NCBI GenBank assembly: GCA_964638515.1
Contig: CAZWZL010000025.1
Coordinates: 1-43,987, forward strand
From: CAYPGJ01 sp964638515
GTDB lineage: Bacteria; Planctomycetota; Phycisphaerae; Phycisphaerales; UBA1924
DNA length: 43,987 nt
Direction of reading: 5' to 3'
The notes beneath the pieces were generated by a model that was not told the DNA's origin, ran no database searches, and saw only the letters and a program-made list of their open reading frames with translations. The position numbers and the translations under genes are program-made. Shown piece after piece: positions 16,038 to 24,177 of this stretch (position 1 is the stretch's first letter; each line of letters opens with the position of its first letter).

Positions 16038-16874
16038 CTATCTCGCCGCGGCGGTCGACCGCGACGTGGACGCGACGGACGGCTGAAGACCTCGAACATA
16101 TTCCACGGCGTTGCGAAACATCCGCAAGCCGGGCGTTTCCGGTTGCATCGCGCTCGGATCCAGGCGCGTCCAGAACGGGTGGTGCGTCCAATCGAGGTAG
16201 CGCTCGGGGTGCGGCATGAGCCCGAGAATGAGCCCGGACGGGTCGCAGATGCCGGCGATGTCATCCGCCGAGCCGTTTGGGTTGTCATCCGAGTGATAGC
16301 GAAGCGCCACCTGCCCCTGCTTCTGCAAGCGTGCGAGCGTCTCCGGCGTGTCCGTGACGAAGCGGCCCTCACCGTGCGCGACGGGCAACATGAGCAGCTC
16401 GGCGGCAAATCCTCCGAGCCCGCGCGTCCACACGCAGCGCGAAGCGGCGTCTGGCTCCACTCGGCACCAGCGATCCGTGAAGCGCGCAGAGGCATTGTCC
16501 GACAACGCGCACGTCTGCGCCGGAGGCGACTCGGGCCACGGAGAAGCCCCCGGCAACAGCCCGACCTGCACCAGCACCTGGAACCCGTTGCACGCGCCGA
16601 TCATGGGCACCGAACGCTCAGCCGCGGCTTTCAGCGCCGGGTACAAACGCGTTCGAAGCCGCGCCGCAAAGACGCGACCCGAAGCGATGTCGTCCCCATA
16701 CGAAAACCCGCCGGGAAAGCCCAGCAGGTGGTGCCCGTCAAGAATGGACGGATCGTCGATCAGCGCGTGGAGGTGAAGCAACGTCGGCTCGGCGCCCGCC
16801 AGCGCAAACGCGCGAACCATCTCCGCGTCGCAGTTGACGCCGGCGGTGCGGAGAATGAGGGCCCGTGGCTTCAC
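16038..16874 (-). CDS. purQ: Phosphoribosylformylglycinamidine synthase glutaminase subunit PurQ, 278 aa
   Basis: PurQ releases ammonia from glutamine for the FGAM synthase step of purine synthesis, working with PurL and PurS. It is a class I glutamine amidotransferase: LGFPGGFSYGDDIASG holds the oxyanion region, the nucleophile Cys lies in IGACNGFQVLVQVGLLP, and MPHPERYLDW gives the His-Glu pair. The family is often about 225 residues; this one has a longer insertion in the middle and a Ser/Arg-rich C-terminal tail. I chose the GTG at 16872-16874, giving KPRALILRTAGVNCDAEM at the N-terminus as in relatives; no strong ribosome site is visible. Its partner purL is upstream on the same strand, with an S41 protease gene between them. 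Confidence 0.93.
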   Translation of the reverse strand: MKPRALILRTAGVNCDAEMVRAFALAGAEPTLLHLHALIDDPSILDGHHLLGFPGGFSYGDDIASGRVFAARLRTRLYPALKAAAERSVPMIGACNGFQVLVQVGLLPGASPWPESPPAQTCALSDNASARFTDRWCRVEPDAASRCVWTRGLGGFAAELLMLPVAHGEGRFVTDTPETLARLQKQGQVALRYHSDDNPNGSADDIAGICDPSGLILGLMPHPERYLDWTHHPFWTRLDPSAMQPETPGLRMFRNAVEYVRGLQPSVASTSRSTAAAR

Positions 16875-16927
16875 GACGGGATCATAGCGGGGAGAGAAAG
16901 CCCCTAGTTCCCGCCCGCCCGCCCCGC

Positions 16928-18265
16928 TCACCGATTTCGTTCAGAGAGATCCGCGCGCCCGTCGTCGTACTCGACGATCAGCTTGCTCGCGCTCCCGTCC
17001 GCGCCCATCTCGAACCGCACCCGAGCAAACGTCGTCCCCTCCATCGAGAACAGCTCGCCCGTGAGGGGTGTCAGGACTCGGGCCGGGGTGTCCGCCCGCT
17101 GATACTTGAGCGCGCCGTCCTCAACCCAGGTCCGGCGCTCCCCGAAGCGGCCTTCGAGCCGAGCGAGCGCCGCGCCATCGAGCGTCACCGGATCGCTCAC
17201 AGCCTTGAGAGCAACCAGGCTCCAGTCCAGCGAGCGAACGCGATCCGGCTCCTTCGCGCCGTCTCGGAGCGATTGCACGGCGAGCACGTGGGCCGTGGCC
17301 AGAGCCTTCGCGGCCTCACACTCCACGTCAGGCTTCACTCCGATGGTTTCCCAATTCGTCTTGGTGATCGGATTCACCGCGCGCCCCCCGGGGATGAACG
17401 CGTCGAAATTGGCGTCGATGCGCACCACGCCCCCCGGGTTCGCGCCCCCGCCCGTCGTCTGGCCCACGATCGTGCCCCGTTCCCGCGTCTGCAGGTTGTA
17501 CGCAAACTCCTCCGCACCGGAAAACGTGCGAGACGACGTGAGCACGTACACGGGCACGTCCGGCTTGCGCACGCCCGGCACCCAGGGAACGGTCCAGTAC
17601 TGCCGCGTCACGTCCGTGTTGCGATCGTAGATCGAATTGAGATGCACCGGCTCCTCATCCGAAAACAGGTACGAGCACAGAAACTGCACCATGTTGGGGC
17701 TCCCACCCCCGTTGGAGCGCAGATCGAAGATCAGCGCGTCCGCGTTCGCAAGAAACGACATCGCGCTGCTCGCGGCGCGGTACGCGTCGGTGTTGAGATC
17801 CACGAACGCGTCGAACTTGAGATACCCCACGTTGCCCTCGAGGATCTCCGCACGCTCGAACGCGTAGTTCCGCAAACGCATCCGCTCCGTGAACTGCGCG
17901 ATCTGCTCCGGGGTCGGCCCCGCGGGAGCGCCCTCGCTCGCCGGCTGCCCGGGGGCAAACCGCACCCGCAGGTGTCGGTCCTCGGCCAGCGTCTGCAGGT
18001 CGCGCGTCAGCGCGTCGGCGAACGCGATGGGCGACGTGTGCGCGTCGTACGCGCCGGACTCGTTCTTCGCGCGCACCTCCTTCACCACCCGCTCGGCCGT
18101 ATCGCGCGAAACGTAGCGCTCATCCATCACCTTCGCGAGATGGTCGATCGTCTGGCGACGGAACGCGCCGTCAACGTGCGGCATCGCCGGCGCGGAATCC
18201 TGCGATCGGGCCAAGGGCGCGAGTGTCAGAGCCACAAAACACGAGGCAACCAGTGCGGGACGCAT
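16928..18265 (-). CDS. Exported S41-family (tail-specific type) peptidase, 445 aa
   Basis: A serine peptidase of family S41. The signal peptide is residues 1-20 (MRPALVASCFVALTLAPLAR). An N-terminal helical domain (QTIDHLAKVMDERYV, about residues 36-50) matches the N-terminal S41 region of IRBP-like members. The catalytic core has LIFDLRSNGGGSPNMVQFLC, then the nucleophile Ser in TSSRTFSGAEEFAYNL, and TTGGGANPGG. I see no PDZ domain, which sets it apart from CtpA/Prc. AAAGGA precedes the ATG at 18263-18265. It lies between purL and purQ, spaced 173 and 53 bases; whether it is co-transcribed is uncertain. It probably degrades peptides outside the cytoplasm. Confidence 0.9.
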   Translation of the reverse strand: MRPALVASCFVALTLAPLARSQDSAPAMPHVDGAFRRQTIDHLAKVMDERYVSRDTAERVVKEVRAKNESGAYDAHTSPIAFADALTRDLQTLAEDRHLRVRFAPGQPASEGAPAGPTPEQIAQFTERMRLRNYAFERAEILEGNVGYLKFDAFVDLNTDAYRAASSAMSFLANADALIFDLRSNGGGSPNMVQFLCSYLFSDEEPVHLNSIYDRNTDVTRQYWTVPWVPGVRKPDVPVYVLTSSRTFSGAEEFAYNLQTRERGTIVGQTTGGGANPGGVVRIDANFDAFIPGGRAVNPITKTNWETIGVKPDVECEAAKALATAHVLAVQSLRDGAKEPDRVRSLDWSLVALKAVSDPVTLDGAALARLEGRFGERRTWVEDGALKYQRADTPARVLTPLTGELFSMEGTTFARVRFEMGADGSASKLIVEYDDGRADLSERNR

Positions 18266-18438
18266 GGCGGTCCTTTCGTCGTGGGCTCGCCCGTGAGTGG
18301 GGGGGCGGGCCCGAGGCTGACATGGGATGTGGCGCACGATGACCTCACGAGTGCGCCGATGCCGGTGCGGCCGGAGTGTTTGGGACTCCGCGCCCAAGAG
18401 TTTCACCGGGCCCCCGGTTCTCCCGTTGCAAGGATCGG

Positions 18439-21411
18439 TCACCAGTCCAGCGGGGCCGTCCACGCCTCGAACAACTCCGCCACGCTCCACTCGCCCCCCC
18501 CCACGCGCAGGCGGCCGGAGTCATCAAGTCGCCCGATCTCCCCAAACGGCGCGCCCGAAAGCGCCCGCCGGACCCGCTCCAGATCGGCGGGCGCGACCTC
18601 GAGCACCCACCGCGAGGGAGATTCGCCAAACGCCGCCGCGATCGGCGGAACCTCGCCGCCCGGAACCCGGCGCAGATCGATCTCGCACCCCAGCGCGCCC
18701 GAGTCCCGCCCGAGCGATCCGATGAGCATCTCCGCCACCGCAACCATCAGCCCCCCGTCCGAGCAGTCGTGGGCCGAGGCGATGAGCCGATCCCTGATCA
18801 GCCCGTGCACCAGGCGCGCGAGTTTCGGCGCAAGCCCAAGCTCAACTCGCGGCACGCCGCTCGCCGGCACGCGCCCCCCGTGGATCGATTGCAGCACCGA
18901 TCCGCCCATGTGCGCCGTGGTCGGCCCGACCAGCAGCAGCGTATGGCCCGCCCGCTTCGCGTCAGACGTCACGCACGCGCGACGGTCAGGCACGATGCCG
19001 ATCCCCGTGATGAGCAGCGTCGGGGGGATCTCGATGGTCCGCCCGTCGTCCGTGGTGAACTGGTTGTTCAACGAGTCCTTGCCGGACACGAACGGCGTGC
19101 GGAACGCCTTGGCCGCGTCGTAGCACCCCTCGGAAGCCCGGACGAGCGACGCAAGATTCTGCGGCTTCTTGCACGACGGCCAGCAGAAATTGTCGAGGAT
19201 CGCGATCCGATCCGGATCAGCCCCGACGGACACAAGGTTGCGCACGCATTCGTCGACCGCGGCCAGAGCCATGAGATACGGGTCTCCCCCGCCCCCGGGA
19301 AGGTCAGGGTCGCCGACGCCGGTCGCCAGCCCCTGGGAAATCGCGAGCGCGCGATCCGAAGCAGGCACGGGCGTCAGCACCGACGCGTCCGACGGCCCCT
19401 CGCCCCGCGCGCCCACCAGCGGCTTGATGATCGTCTGCCCCTGCACCTCGTGGTCATACTGCCGGATGATCCAGCGCTTGGAGGCAATCGTGGGATGCGC
19501 GAGCAACTCGAGCAGCGTCTCCCCGATGTCGAGCGGCTTCGAGTCGTGCGCAGGCGCCGGGCGTGACGCCGCCGGGCTCCACGAGGCCTCGCGCGTCGGC
19601 GTCGGAATGCCCTCGTGCAGGAAGTGCATCGAGAGCCGGCCCACCTCGTGCTCGTGATAGTGCAGCACCAGCTCCGCGTTCGGCGTGCCGAACGTGCCCA
19701 GCACCGCAAGCTCCACATGCTCCTCATCGCAGATGCGCTGGAGCGCATCGAGATGCTGCGCCGGCACGGCCAGCACCATGCGCTCCTGCGCCTCCGAGAT
19801 CCACACCTCCGTGTACGAGAGCCCGCGATACTTCAGCGGCGCCTTTTCCAGGTGCACCGAAGCGCCGATCTCGCCGCCCATCTCGCCGACAGCCGACGAG
19901 AACCCTCCCGCGCCGCAGTCCGTGATGCCGGAAAACAACGTGCCCGACGCGTGATCCCGCGCCCGCAGAATCGCGTCCAGCAGACGCTTCTCCTCGATCG
20001 CGTTGCCGATCTGCACCGCGTGGGCAAACTCGTCCGCGTGCGTGTCCGTCAGCTCCGCAGAGGAGAACGTGGCGCCGTGGATGCCGTCACGACCCGTCCG
20101 TCCGCCCAACGCGACGATCAGGTCGCCCGCCCGCGCTGCGCCCTTGATCTTGTCGCGCGGCATCACCCCGATGCACCCGCAGTACACGAGCGGGTTGCCC
20201 ACATACCGCGCGTCAAACGCCACACCCCCCGACACCGTCGGAATCCCCATGCGATTGCCGTAGTCCCGCACGCCCGCGACCACGCGCGCGAGCACGCGCC
20301 TCGGCGGAAGACAACCCTTCGGCACGTCCGCAAGATCGGGCGGCGCAACGCAGAACACGTCCGTGTTGGCAATCGGCTTCGAGCCCAGGCCCGTCGCGAT
20401 CACGTCACGAATGCACCCGCCGACCCCCGTCGCGGCGCCGCCATACGGCTCGATCGCGCTCGGGTGATTGTGCGTCTCCACCTTGATGTTCACGGCGTGC
20501 GCGTCGTCGAACGCGATCACGCCCGAATTGTCCTTGAAGATCGAGAGCGCCCAGTCGATGCCGTCCGCGATGAGCTCGTGCGTGGCCGCGGCCACCGTCG
20601 ACTTGAGCAGGTTCTGGATCGTCACGGACCCGTCCGCATGAACGGTGTGCCCGGGCCGCCCGCGGAAGTCCAGAACGTCGTCTGCCGGGCCCCGATACGT
20701 GATGTTGCTCTTGAGCGTCTTGTGAACGCAGTGCTCCGACCAGGTTTGGGCGAGCGTCTCCAGCTCGATGTCCGTGGGTTCGCGCCCCTGCGCGCGGTAG
20801 TAATCGCGCACCGCGTGCATCTCGTGCAGATCGAGAAACAGATGCGCGTCGCGCGACAGCTTCTCGAGCGCGCTGTCCGAGAGCGTCGTCAGCGTCACGT
20901 GCGTCAGCTTGAACGTGTACGGAGAGCCGTGCGGGAGCGCGTCCGGATGGAACGGCGCGCGATGCACCCTCTGAATCACCGGGTTCGACAGGGCCGCCGC
21001 GGCCAGCCGGTCCGCGTCCGCCGAGGTGATCCCCGACACCTCATACCGCACCCCGGTCGACACCGATACGTCATCGATCGAAAGCAGATCGCGGATGGCG
21101 TCACGAACCGTCTGCGCCGCGGGGTCCATCACGCCGGGAAGCGGATGCACCTCGATCAGCTGAGAGCCCCCTCCCGCGGGAGATGCCCCGACAGCGCTCT
21201 CCTCGATGACAGGATTCGTCAGAAGCTCCCGCCGCACCTGCTCAAGCTGCTTCGGCGACAGCGCCCCCTCCACCAGATACACCCGGGACGATCGCGCCCC
21301 CGCCGGCTTCAGCCCCAGTGACGTGGCCTCGCGCAGCAACGCGCTCGCGTGGGGGTCCAGCACCCCGGGCTTCACAGAGACTTCCACGCGATGCACGGCA
21401 ACTTGGGTCAT
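18439..21411 (-). CDS. purL: FGAM synthase PurL with tandem PurS-like N-terminal domains, 990 aa
   Basis: PurL performs the ATP-dependent amidation of FGAR in purine synthesis. A typical small-type PurL is about 720-750 residues; this one is 990. The extra N-terminus contains two stretches with PurS character: residues about 8-75 (VEVSVKPGVLDPHASAL, ending LTNPVIEE) and about 87-160 (LIEVHPLPGVMDPAAQTV, ending LSNPVIQRV). The PurL core follows: QTWSEHCVHKTLKSNI, the ATP-binding ETHNHPSAIEPYGGAATG, FSGITDCGAGGFSSAVGEMG, and the second AIR-synthase-like half with FVSGKDSLNNQ and AHDCSDGGL. There is no C-terminal amidotransferase domain, which fits the separate purQ downstream. The ATG at 21409-21411 has no strong ribosome site. 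It is transcribed divergently from rnhA across 47 bases. Confidence 0.94.
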   Translation of the reverse strand: MTQVAVHRVEVSVKPGVLDPHASALLREATSLGLKPAGARSSRVYLVEGALSPKQLEQVRRELLTNPVIEESAVGASPAGGGSQLIEVHPLPGVMDPAAQTVRDAIRDLLSIDDVSVSTGVRYEVSGITSADADRLAAAALSNPVIQRVHRAPFHPDALPHGSPYTFKLTHVTLTTLSDSALEKLSRDAHLFLDLHEMHAVRDYYRAQGREPTDIELETLAQTWSEHCVHKTLKSNITYRGPADDVLDFRGRPGHTVHADGSVTIQNLLKSTVAAATHELIADGIDWALSIFKDNSGVIAFDDAHAVNIKVETHNHPSAIEPYGGAATGVGGCIRDVIATGLGSKPIANTDVFCVAPPDLADVPKGCLPPRRVLARVVAGVRDYGNRMGIPTVSGGVAFDARYVGNPLVYCGCIGVMPRDKIKGAARAGDLIVALGGRTGRDGIHGATFSSAELTDTHADEFAHAVQIGNAIEEKRLLDAILRARDHASGTLFSGITDCGAGGFSSAVGEMGGEIGASVHLEKAPLKYRGLSYTEVWISEAQERMVLAVPAQHLDALQRICDEEHVELAVLGTFGTPNAELVLHYHEHEVGRLSMHFLHEGIPTPTREASWSPAASRPAPAHDSKPLDIGETLLELLAHPTIASKRWIIRQYDHEVQGQTIIKPLVGARGEGPSDASVLTPVPASDRALAISQGLATGVGDPDLPGGGGDPYLMALAAVDECVRNLVSVGADPDRIAILDNFCWPSCKKPQNLASLVRASEGCYDAAKAFRTPFVSGKDSLNNQFTTDDGRTIEIPPTLLITGIGIVPDRRACVTSDAKRAGHTLLLVGPTTAHMGGSVLQSIHGGRVPASGVPRVELGLAPKLARLVHGLIRDRLIASAHDCSDGGLMVAVAEMLIGSLGRDSGALGCEIDLRRVPGGEVPPIAAAFGESPSRWVLEVAPADLERVRRALSGAPFGEIGRLDDSGRLRVGGGEWSVAELFEAWTAPLDW

Positions 21412-21458
21412 CGGCGGATGATAAAGGCGACGGCCCGCCCCGGTAGGATTCGCCCCGC

Positions 21459-21920
21459 ATGGATGAGAAGGCCCACGTGCTCCTCTTCACCGACGGCGCC
21501 TGCTCCGGCAACCCCGGGCCCGGCGGATGGGCCTACGTGCTCACCCATCCCGCCTCCGGCACGGAGCGCGAGTCCTCCGGCGGCGAACTCGACACCACCA
21601 ACAACCGGATGGAGCTGCGAGCCGTCATCGAAGGGCTCCGCGCCGTAAAACGTCCCAGCCGCGTCGAAATCTGGTCCGACAGCAAGTACGTCCTGGGCGG
21701 GCTCGACGAATGGCTGGACCAGTGGAAGGCGCGCGGCTGGCGGACCGCCGCCAAGAAACCCGTCAAGAACGAAGACCTCTGGCGCCTCCTCGACGATCTC
21801 AGGGGCGTTCACGATCTCACCTTCCACTGGGTCCGAGGACACGACGAACACCCCGAAAACGAACGCTGCGACCGCCTCGCCGTCGAAGCCCGGGAACGTA
21901 TCGTCCGGGAACGACCCTGA
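21459..21920 (+). CDS. rnhA: Ribonuclease HI, 153 aa
   Basis: RNase HI cleaves the RNA strand of RNA-DNA hybrids (R-loops, primers). The metal-binding carboxylates are in place: Asp12 in FTDGACSGNPGPGG, Glu52 in NNRMELRAV, Asp74 in IWSDSKYV and a C-terminal Asp in NERCDRLAVEA. The basic handle region is present as LDQWKARGWRTAAKKPVKN. The length is standard. The ATG at 21459 gives the standard N-terminus; a ribosome site is not obvious. It is divergent from purL. Confidence 0.95.
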   Translation: MDEKAHVLLFTDGACSGNPGPGGWAYVLTHPASGTERESSGGELDTTNNRMELRAVIEGLRAVKRPSRVEIWSDSKYVLGGLDEWLDQWKARGWRTAAKKPVKNEDLWRLLDDLRGVHDLTFHWVRGHDEHPENERCDRLAVEARERIVRERP

Positions 21921-21956
21921 CGGTTCCCACCACGCCCGGGCGCATTCCCCACACGC

Positions 21957-21979
21957 GGCGCCTTCCGCAACGAGGCGCC
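21957..21979 (+). terminator. Hairpin downstream of rnhA (weak terminator candidate)
   Basis: GGCGCCT and AGGCGCC form a seven-base stem around a nine-base loop, 36 bases after the rnhA stop. No U tract follows, so it may stop transcription only with a factor, or protect the 3' end. Confidence 0.3.
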
Positions 21980-22091
21980 TAACCCCCCTCATCGCTCCCC
22001 GACGCACGCCCCGTGAAACCCCACCTCCGGGGGCAGATCACGACGCGCCCCGCTCGCCTCCCTCCCGCCCGTCGCCGATCTCCCGGGCACT

Positions 22092-22553
22092 ATGCGAAAG
22101 CTCACGCTTATGAAATGGACGTTGGCCCTCGGGTCACTCACCCTCACCGCCTGGCGACTCCCCGACATCATCGAGACCGTCGGCAGCAAAATGAGCCCCG
22201 AGCTCGCCATGGGCGGAAAGGGTGTCGTCGGCAACGATGCGCTCTCCCTGCTCAAGAGCAAGTCCGGCGCGCCGACGGCCGAGTTGCCCAAAGCGGCAAC
22301 CGCCGACGAACTCGTCCTCTTCGGTGGCGCCGGTCTCTCCGACGCTCAGCGCGCCGCCATCCTCCGCGAGGCTGCGCGCCGCGCGCCCGCCAATCAACCG
22401 ACCAACGTCCCGCAATTCGGCGGCGGCAAGGCATCCCCCGTCCGCTCGCCCGACCAGCCCGCGAGCAATTCCCCGGCCGACGGCGTAAGCCCCGCCTCGC
22501 TCGAGCAACTCACCCGTGAGCTCGAGAAGCTGGTTCCCGGCGGCGGGAACTAG
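22092..22553 (+). CDS. Small exported or membrane-anchored protein of unknown function, 153 aa
   Basis: The N-terminal 22 residues (MRKLTLMKWTLALGSLTLTAW) look like a signal anchor or uncleaved signal peptide. The rest is low in complexity: Ala/Pro/Ser-rich, with a helical LSDAQRAAILREAARRA near residue 85 and a final helix LEQLTRELEKLV. There is no known domain. A second start at 22110 is possible and would still leave a hydrophobic leader. Codon third positions are strongly G/C, as in real genes here, and the stop is shared with the opposite gene: CTAG at 22550-22553 provides both TAG codons. The function is not known. Confidence 0.6.
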   Translation: MRKLTLMKWTLALGSLTLTAWRLPDIIETVGSKMSPELAMGGKGVVGNDALSLLKSKSGAPTAELPKAATADELVLFGGAGLSDAQRAAILREAARRAPANQPTNVPQFGGGKASPVRSPDQPASNSPADGVSPASLEQLTRELEKLVPGGGN

Positions 22554-23488
22554 CCCGCCCGCCCGTGACGCACGCCCGGCGGCGGAAGTCCGTCCGCCTC
22601 CCACAACGGGCCCAAGGGAACGCGTAGCCTCGCCGGCAGCATCAGCCGGATGAACCCGCGAGCCAGCGGTCGCGCCGCAAGCACCGCGATCGTCATCAGC
22701 ACGAGCGCGATCACAAACCCCGAGCCAACGATGCGAGGGAGCAGAAAAGCCAGCGCCGCGTTCTCCGCCGGCGAATGCCATTGTGGGCCCCTCCCCGCGC
22801 GCGCAATCAGGTGAAACGCCACGTACACCGCCAGCGGCAGCAGGCCGAGCAGAGCCAGCCGCCACCCGCGCATGTGAAGCATCGTGATCCCGAGAAACAC
22901 GCCCGCAATCACCGACACAATCGCCAGCGGAATCAGCAGCACGCCGTACTCGTTTAACAGCGGGCCCCACCCCCCCCAGGCGCGAAACCGCGCCGACAGG
23001 TCCTGCTGCTTCACCCAGTCCGCTGGCGCCGCAGAGCCAAGCCCGCCCATCACCATCACCCGCGGCGGAAGGCTCGGCCCGTACACCGGCGCGATCGCGG
23101 GCGTGCCCGCACTCGACGCTCCCTTCGTCTCCTGCGAGTACTCAAACTCGATCGCCCGCGCAAAGGCCTCCGACGCCTCCACCGACCCCGCCATCGTGAT
23201 CCCGAACATCGCTGCGCCCGTTCCCACCGTCACCCCGACAAGCAGCACCAGCCACAACGCCGCCAGCACGCCCACCACCCTCCGTGTCCACTTGGAAACA
23301 GCCGGATACTCCAGCAGCGGCGCCACGCTCCCGCACTCCGGGCACCGCGCGATCAGCAGCCCATAGTGCGGCTCGCGCGTGATCGATTGCCCGATCAGAT
23401 TGAACCCGCACGTCACGCACGGTCGGTCGCCCTCAAGGGCGGAAACCGAGACGCTGTTCACGGGCTGGGCCGCCGAGCGTGTCGTCAT
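22550..23488 (-). CDS. Zinc-ribbon multi-pass membrane protein, 312 aa
   Basis: Residues about 22-55 hold a CVTCGFNLIGQ and CPECG pair, a double-CxxC zinc ribbon, in the same style as the proteins at 14922-16013 and 23485-24144. About five hydrophobic segments follow, among them one near residue 75 and three in the C-terminal half. A polar loop of about 80 residues (near 100-180) is probably outside. The start ATG at 23486-23488 overlaps the stop of the upstream gene as ATGA, which fixes it firmly and implies coupled translation and perhaps a heteromer. No enzymatic motif is visible, and the function is unknown. Confidence 0.78.
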   Translation of the reverse strand: MTTRSAAQPVNSVSVSALEGDRPCVTCGFNLIGQSITREPHYGLLIARCPECGSVAPLLEYPAVSKWTRRVVGVLAALWLVLLVGVTVGTGAAMFGITMAGSVEASEAFARAIEFEYSQETKGASSAGTPAIAPVYGPSLPPRVMVMGGLGSAAPADWVKQQDLSARFRAWGGWGPLLNEYGVLLIPLAIVSVIAGVFLGITMLHMRGWRLALLGLLPLAVYVAFHLIARAGRGPQWHSPAENAALAFLLPRIVGSGFVIALVLMTIAVLAARPLARGFIRLMLPARLRVPLGPLWEADGLPPPGVRHGRAG

Positions 23489-24144
23489 GAAGCAAACCGC
23501 CTTGTTCTGGCCCGGGAAAGCCGAGATCGCCATCTCGACGCCCGCACAACCTCGTGCATCGCCCCGAGCCCCGCCGCCACGGGATAACCGATGAGCAACG
23601 CCCCGCCCGCGAGCACAGGCGCCGCCACCAGCCGCGCTCGAAGCGACGCGCCCTCGAACTCGAAGGCCTGGATCAACTCCGGCCACCACACCGCCAGACC
23701 AAGCATCACGCCCCACGCCATCAGCGGAACCACCGCAATGAACCCGACGATCCCCGTCAACGCCGCCCACCGCATCACGACGTGATGGTGCGACCACGCA
23801 AGGTGCACGAACGCTCCGCCGATGAGGTGCGTCGCGCCGAGGAGCACCATGCCCGCGCGCTCCAGCGGATAGCTATGCGCGAACGTCTCGCCCAACGCAT
23901 ACGCGCCCATCGACGCCGCGATCACCATGAACGCCAGCCCGGCCGTCCGAACCTCCAGCCGCAACAGCGCGAAGTAGATCCTCCCCACCCGCGTCAACAG
24001 CGCCCGATCCGTCCTCCGCGCCCGAGGGCTCACCCGCGCACAACCCGGGCACGCAGCCACCCAAAGGCCGTACACCGGCTCGCGCGACGCCCTGACCCGC
24101 GCCAGGTCGCGCCCACACCCCTGACAAACGTGCGCAATCGCCAT
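23485..24144 (-). CDS. Zinc-ribbon membrane protein, 219 aa
   Basis: The protein opens with CQGCGRDLARV, then CPGCARVSPRARR (residues 7-41), a zinc ribbon with two CxxC knuckles right at the N-terminus. Four hydrophobic segments follow between residues about 65 and 195, so it is an integral membrane protein with a cytoplasmic ribbon. It overlaps the next zinc-ribbon gene by ATGA and starts 33 bases after thyX, so thyX and both ribbon genes are likely one transcript. It looks like a shorter paralogue of its neighbour; the function is unknown. Confidence 0.78.
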   Translation of the reverse strand: MAIAHVCQGCGRDLARVRASREPVYGLWVAACPGCARVSPRARRTDRALLTRVGRIYFALLRLEVRTAGLAFMVIAASMGAYALGETFAHSYPLERAGMVLLGATHLIGGAFVHLAWSHHHVVMRWAALTGIVGFIAVVPLMAWGVMLGLAVWWPELIQAFEFEGASLRARLVAAPVLAGGALLIGYPVAAGLGAMHEVVRASRWRSRLSRARTRRFAS

Positions 24145-24177
24145 CAGCCCATTATCCGCGAATCCGGCGAAACGGTT

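Noticed and set aside
19615..21321. A 568-codon plus-strand frame opposite purL, and a 507-codon minus frame opposite gltX (26294-27817).
   Set aside because: Both have Arg/Pro/His-heavy or Gly/Val/Glu-heavy composition typical of antisense GC-rich sequence, and the opposite strand encodes recognised enzymes.
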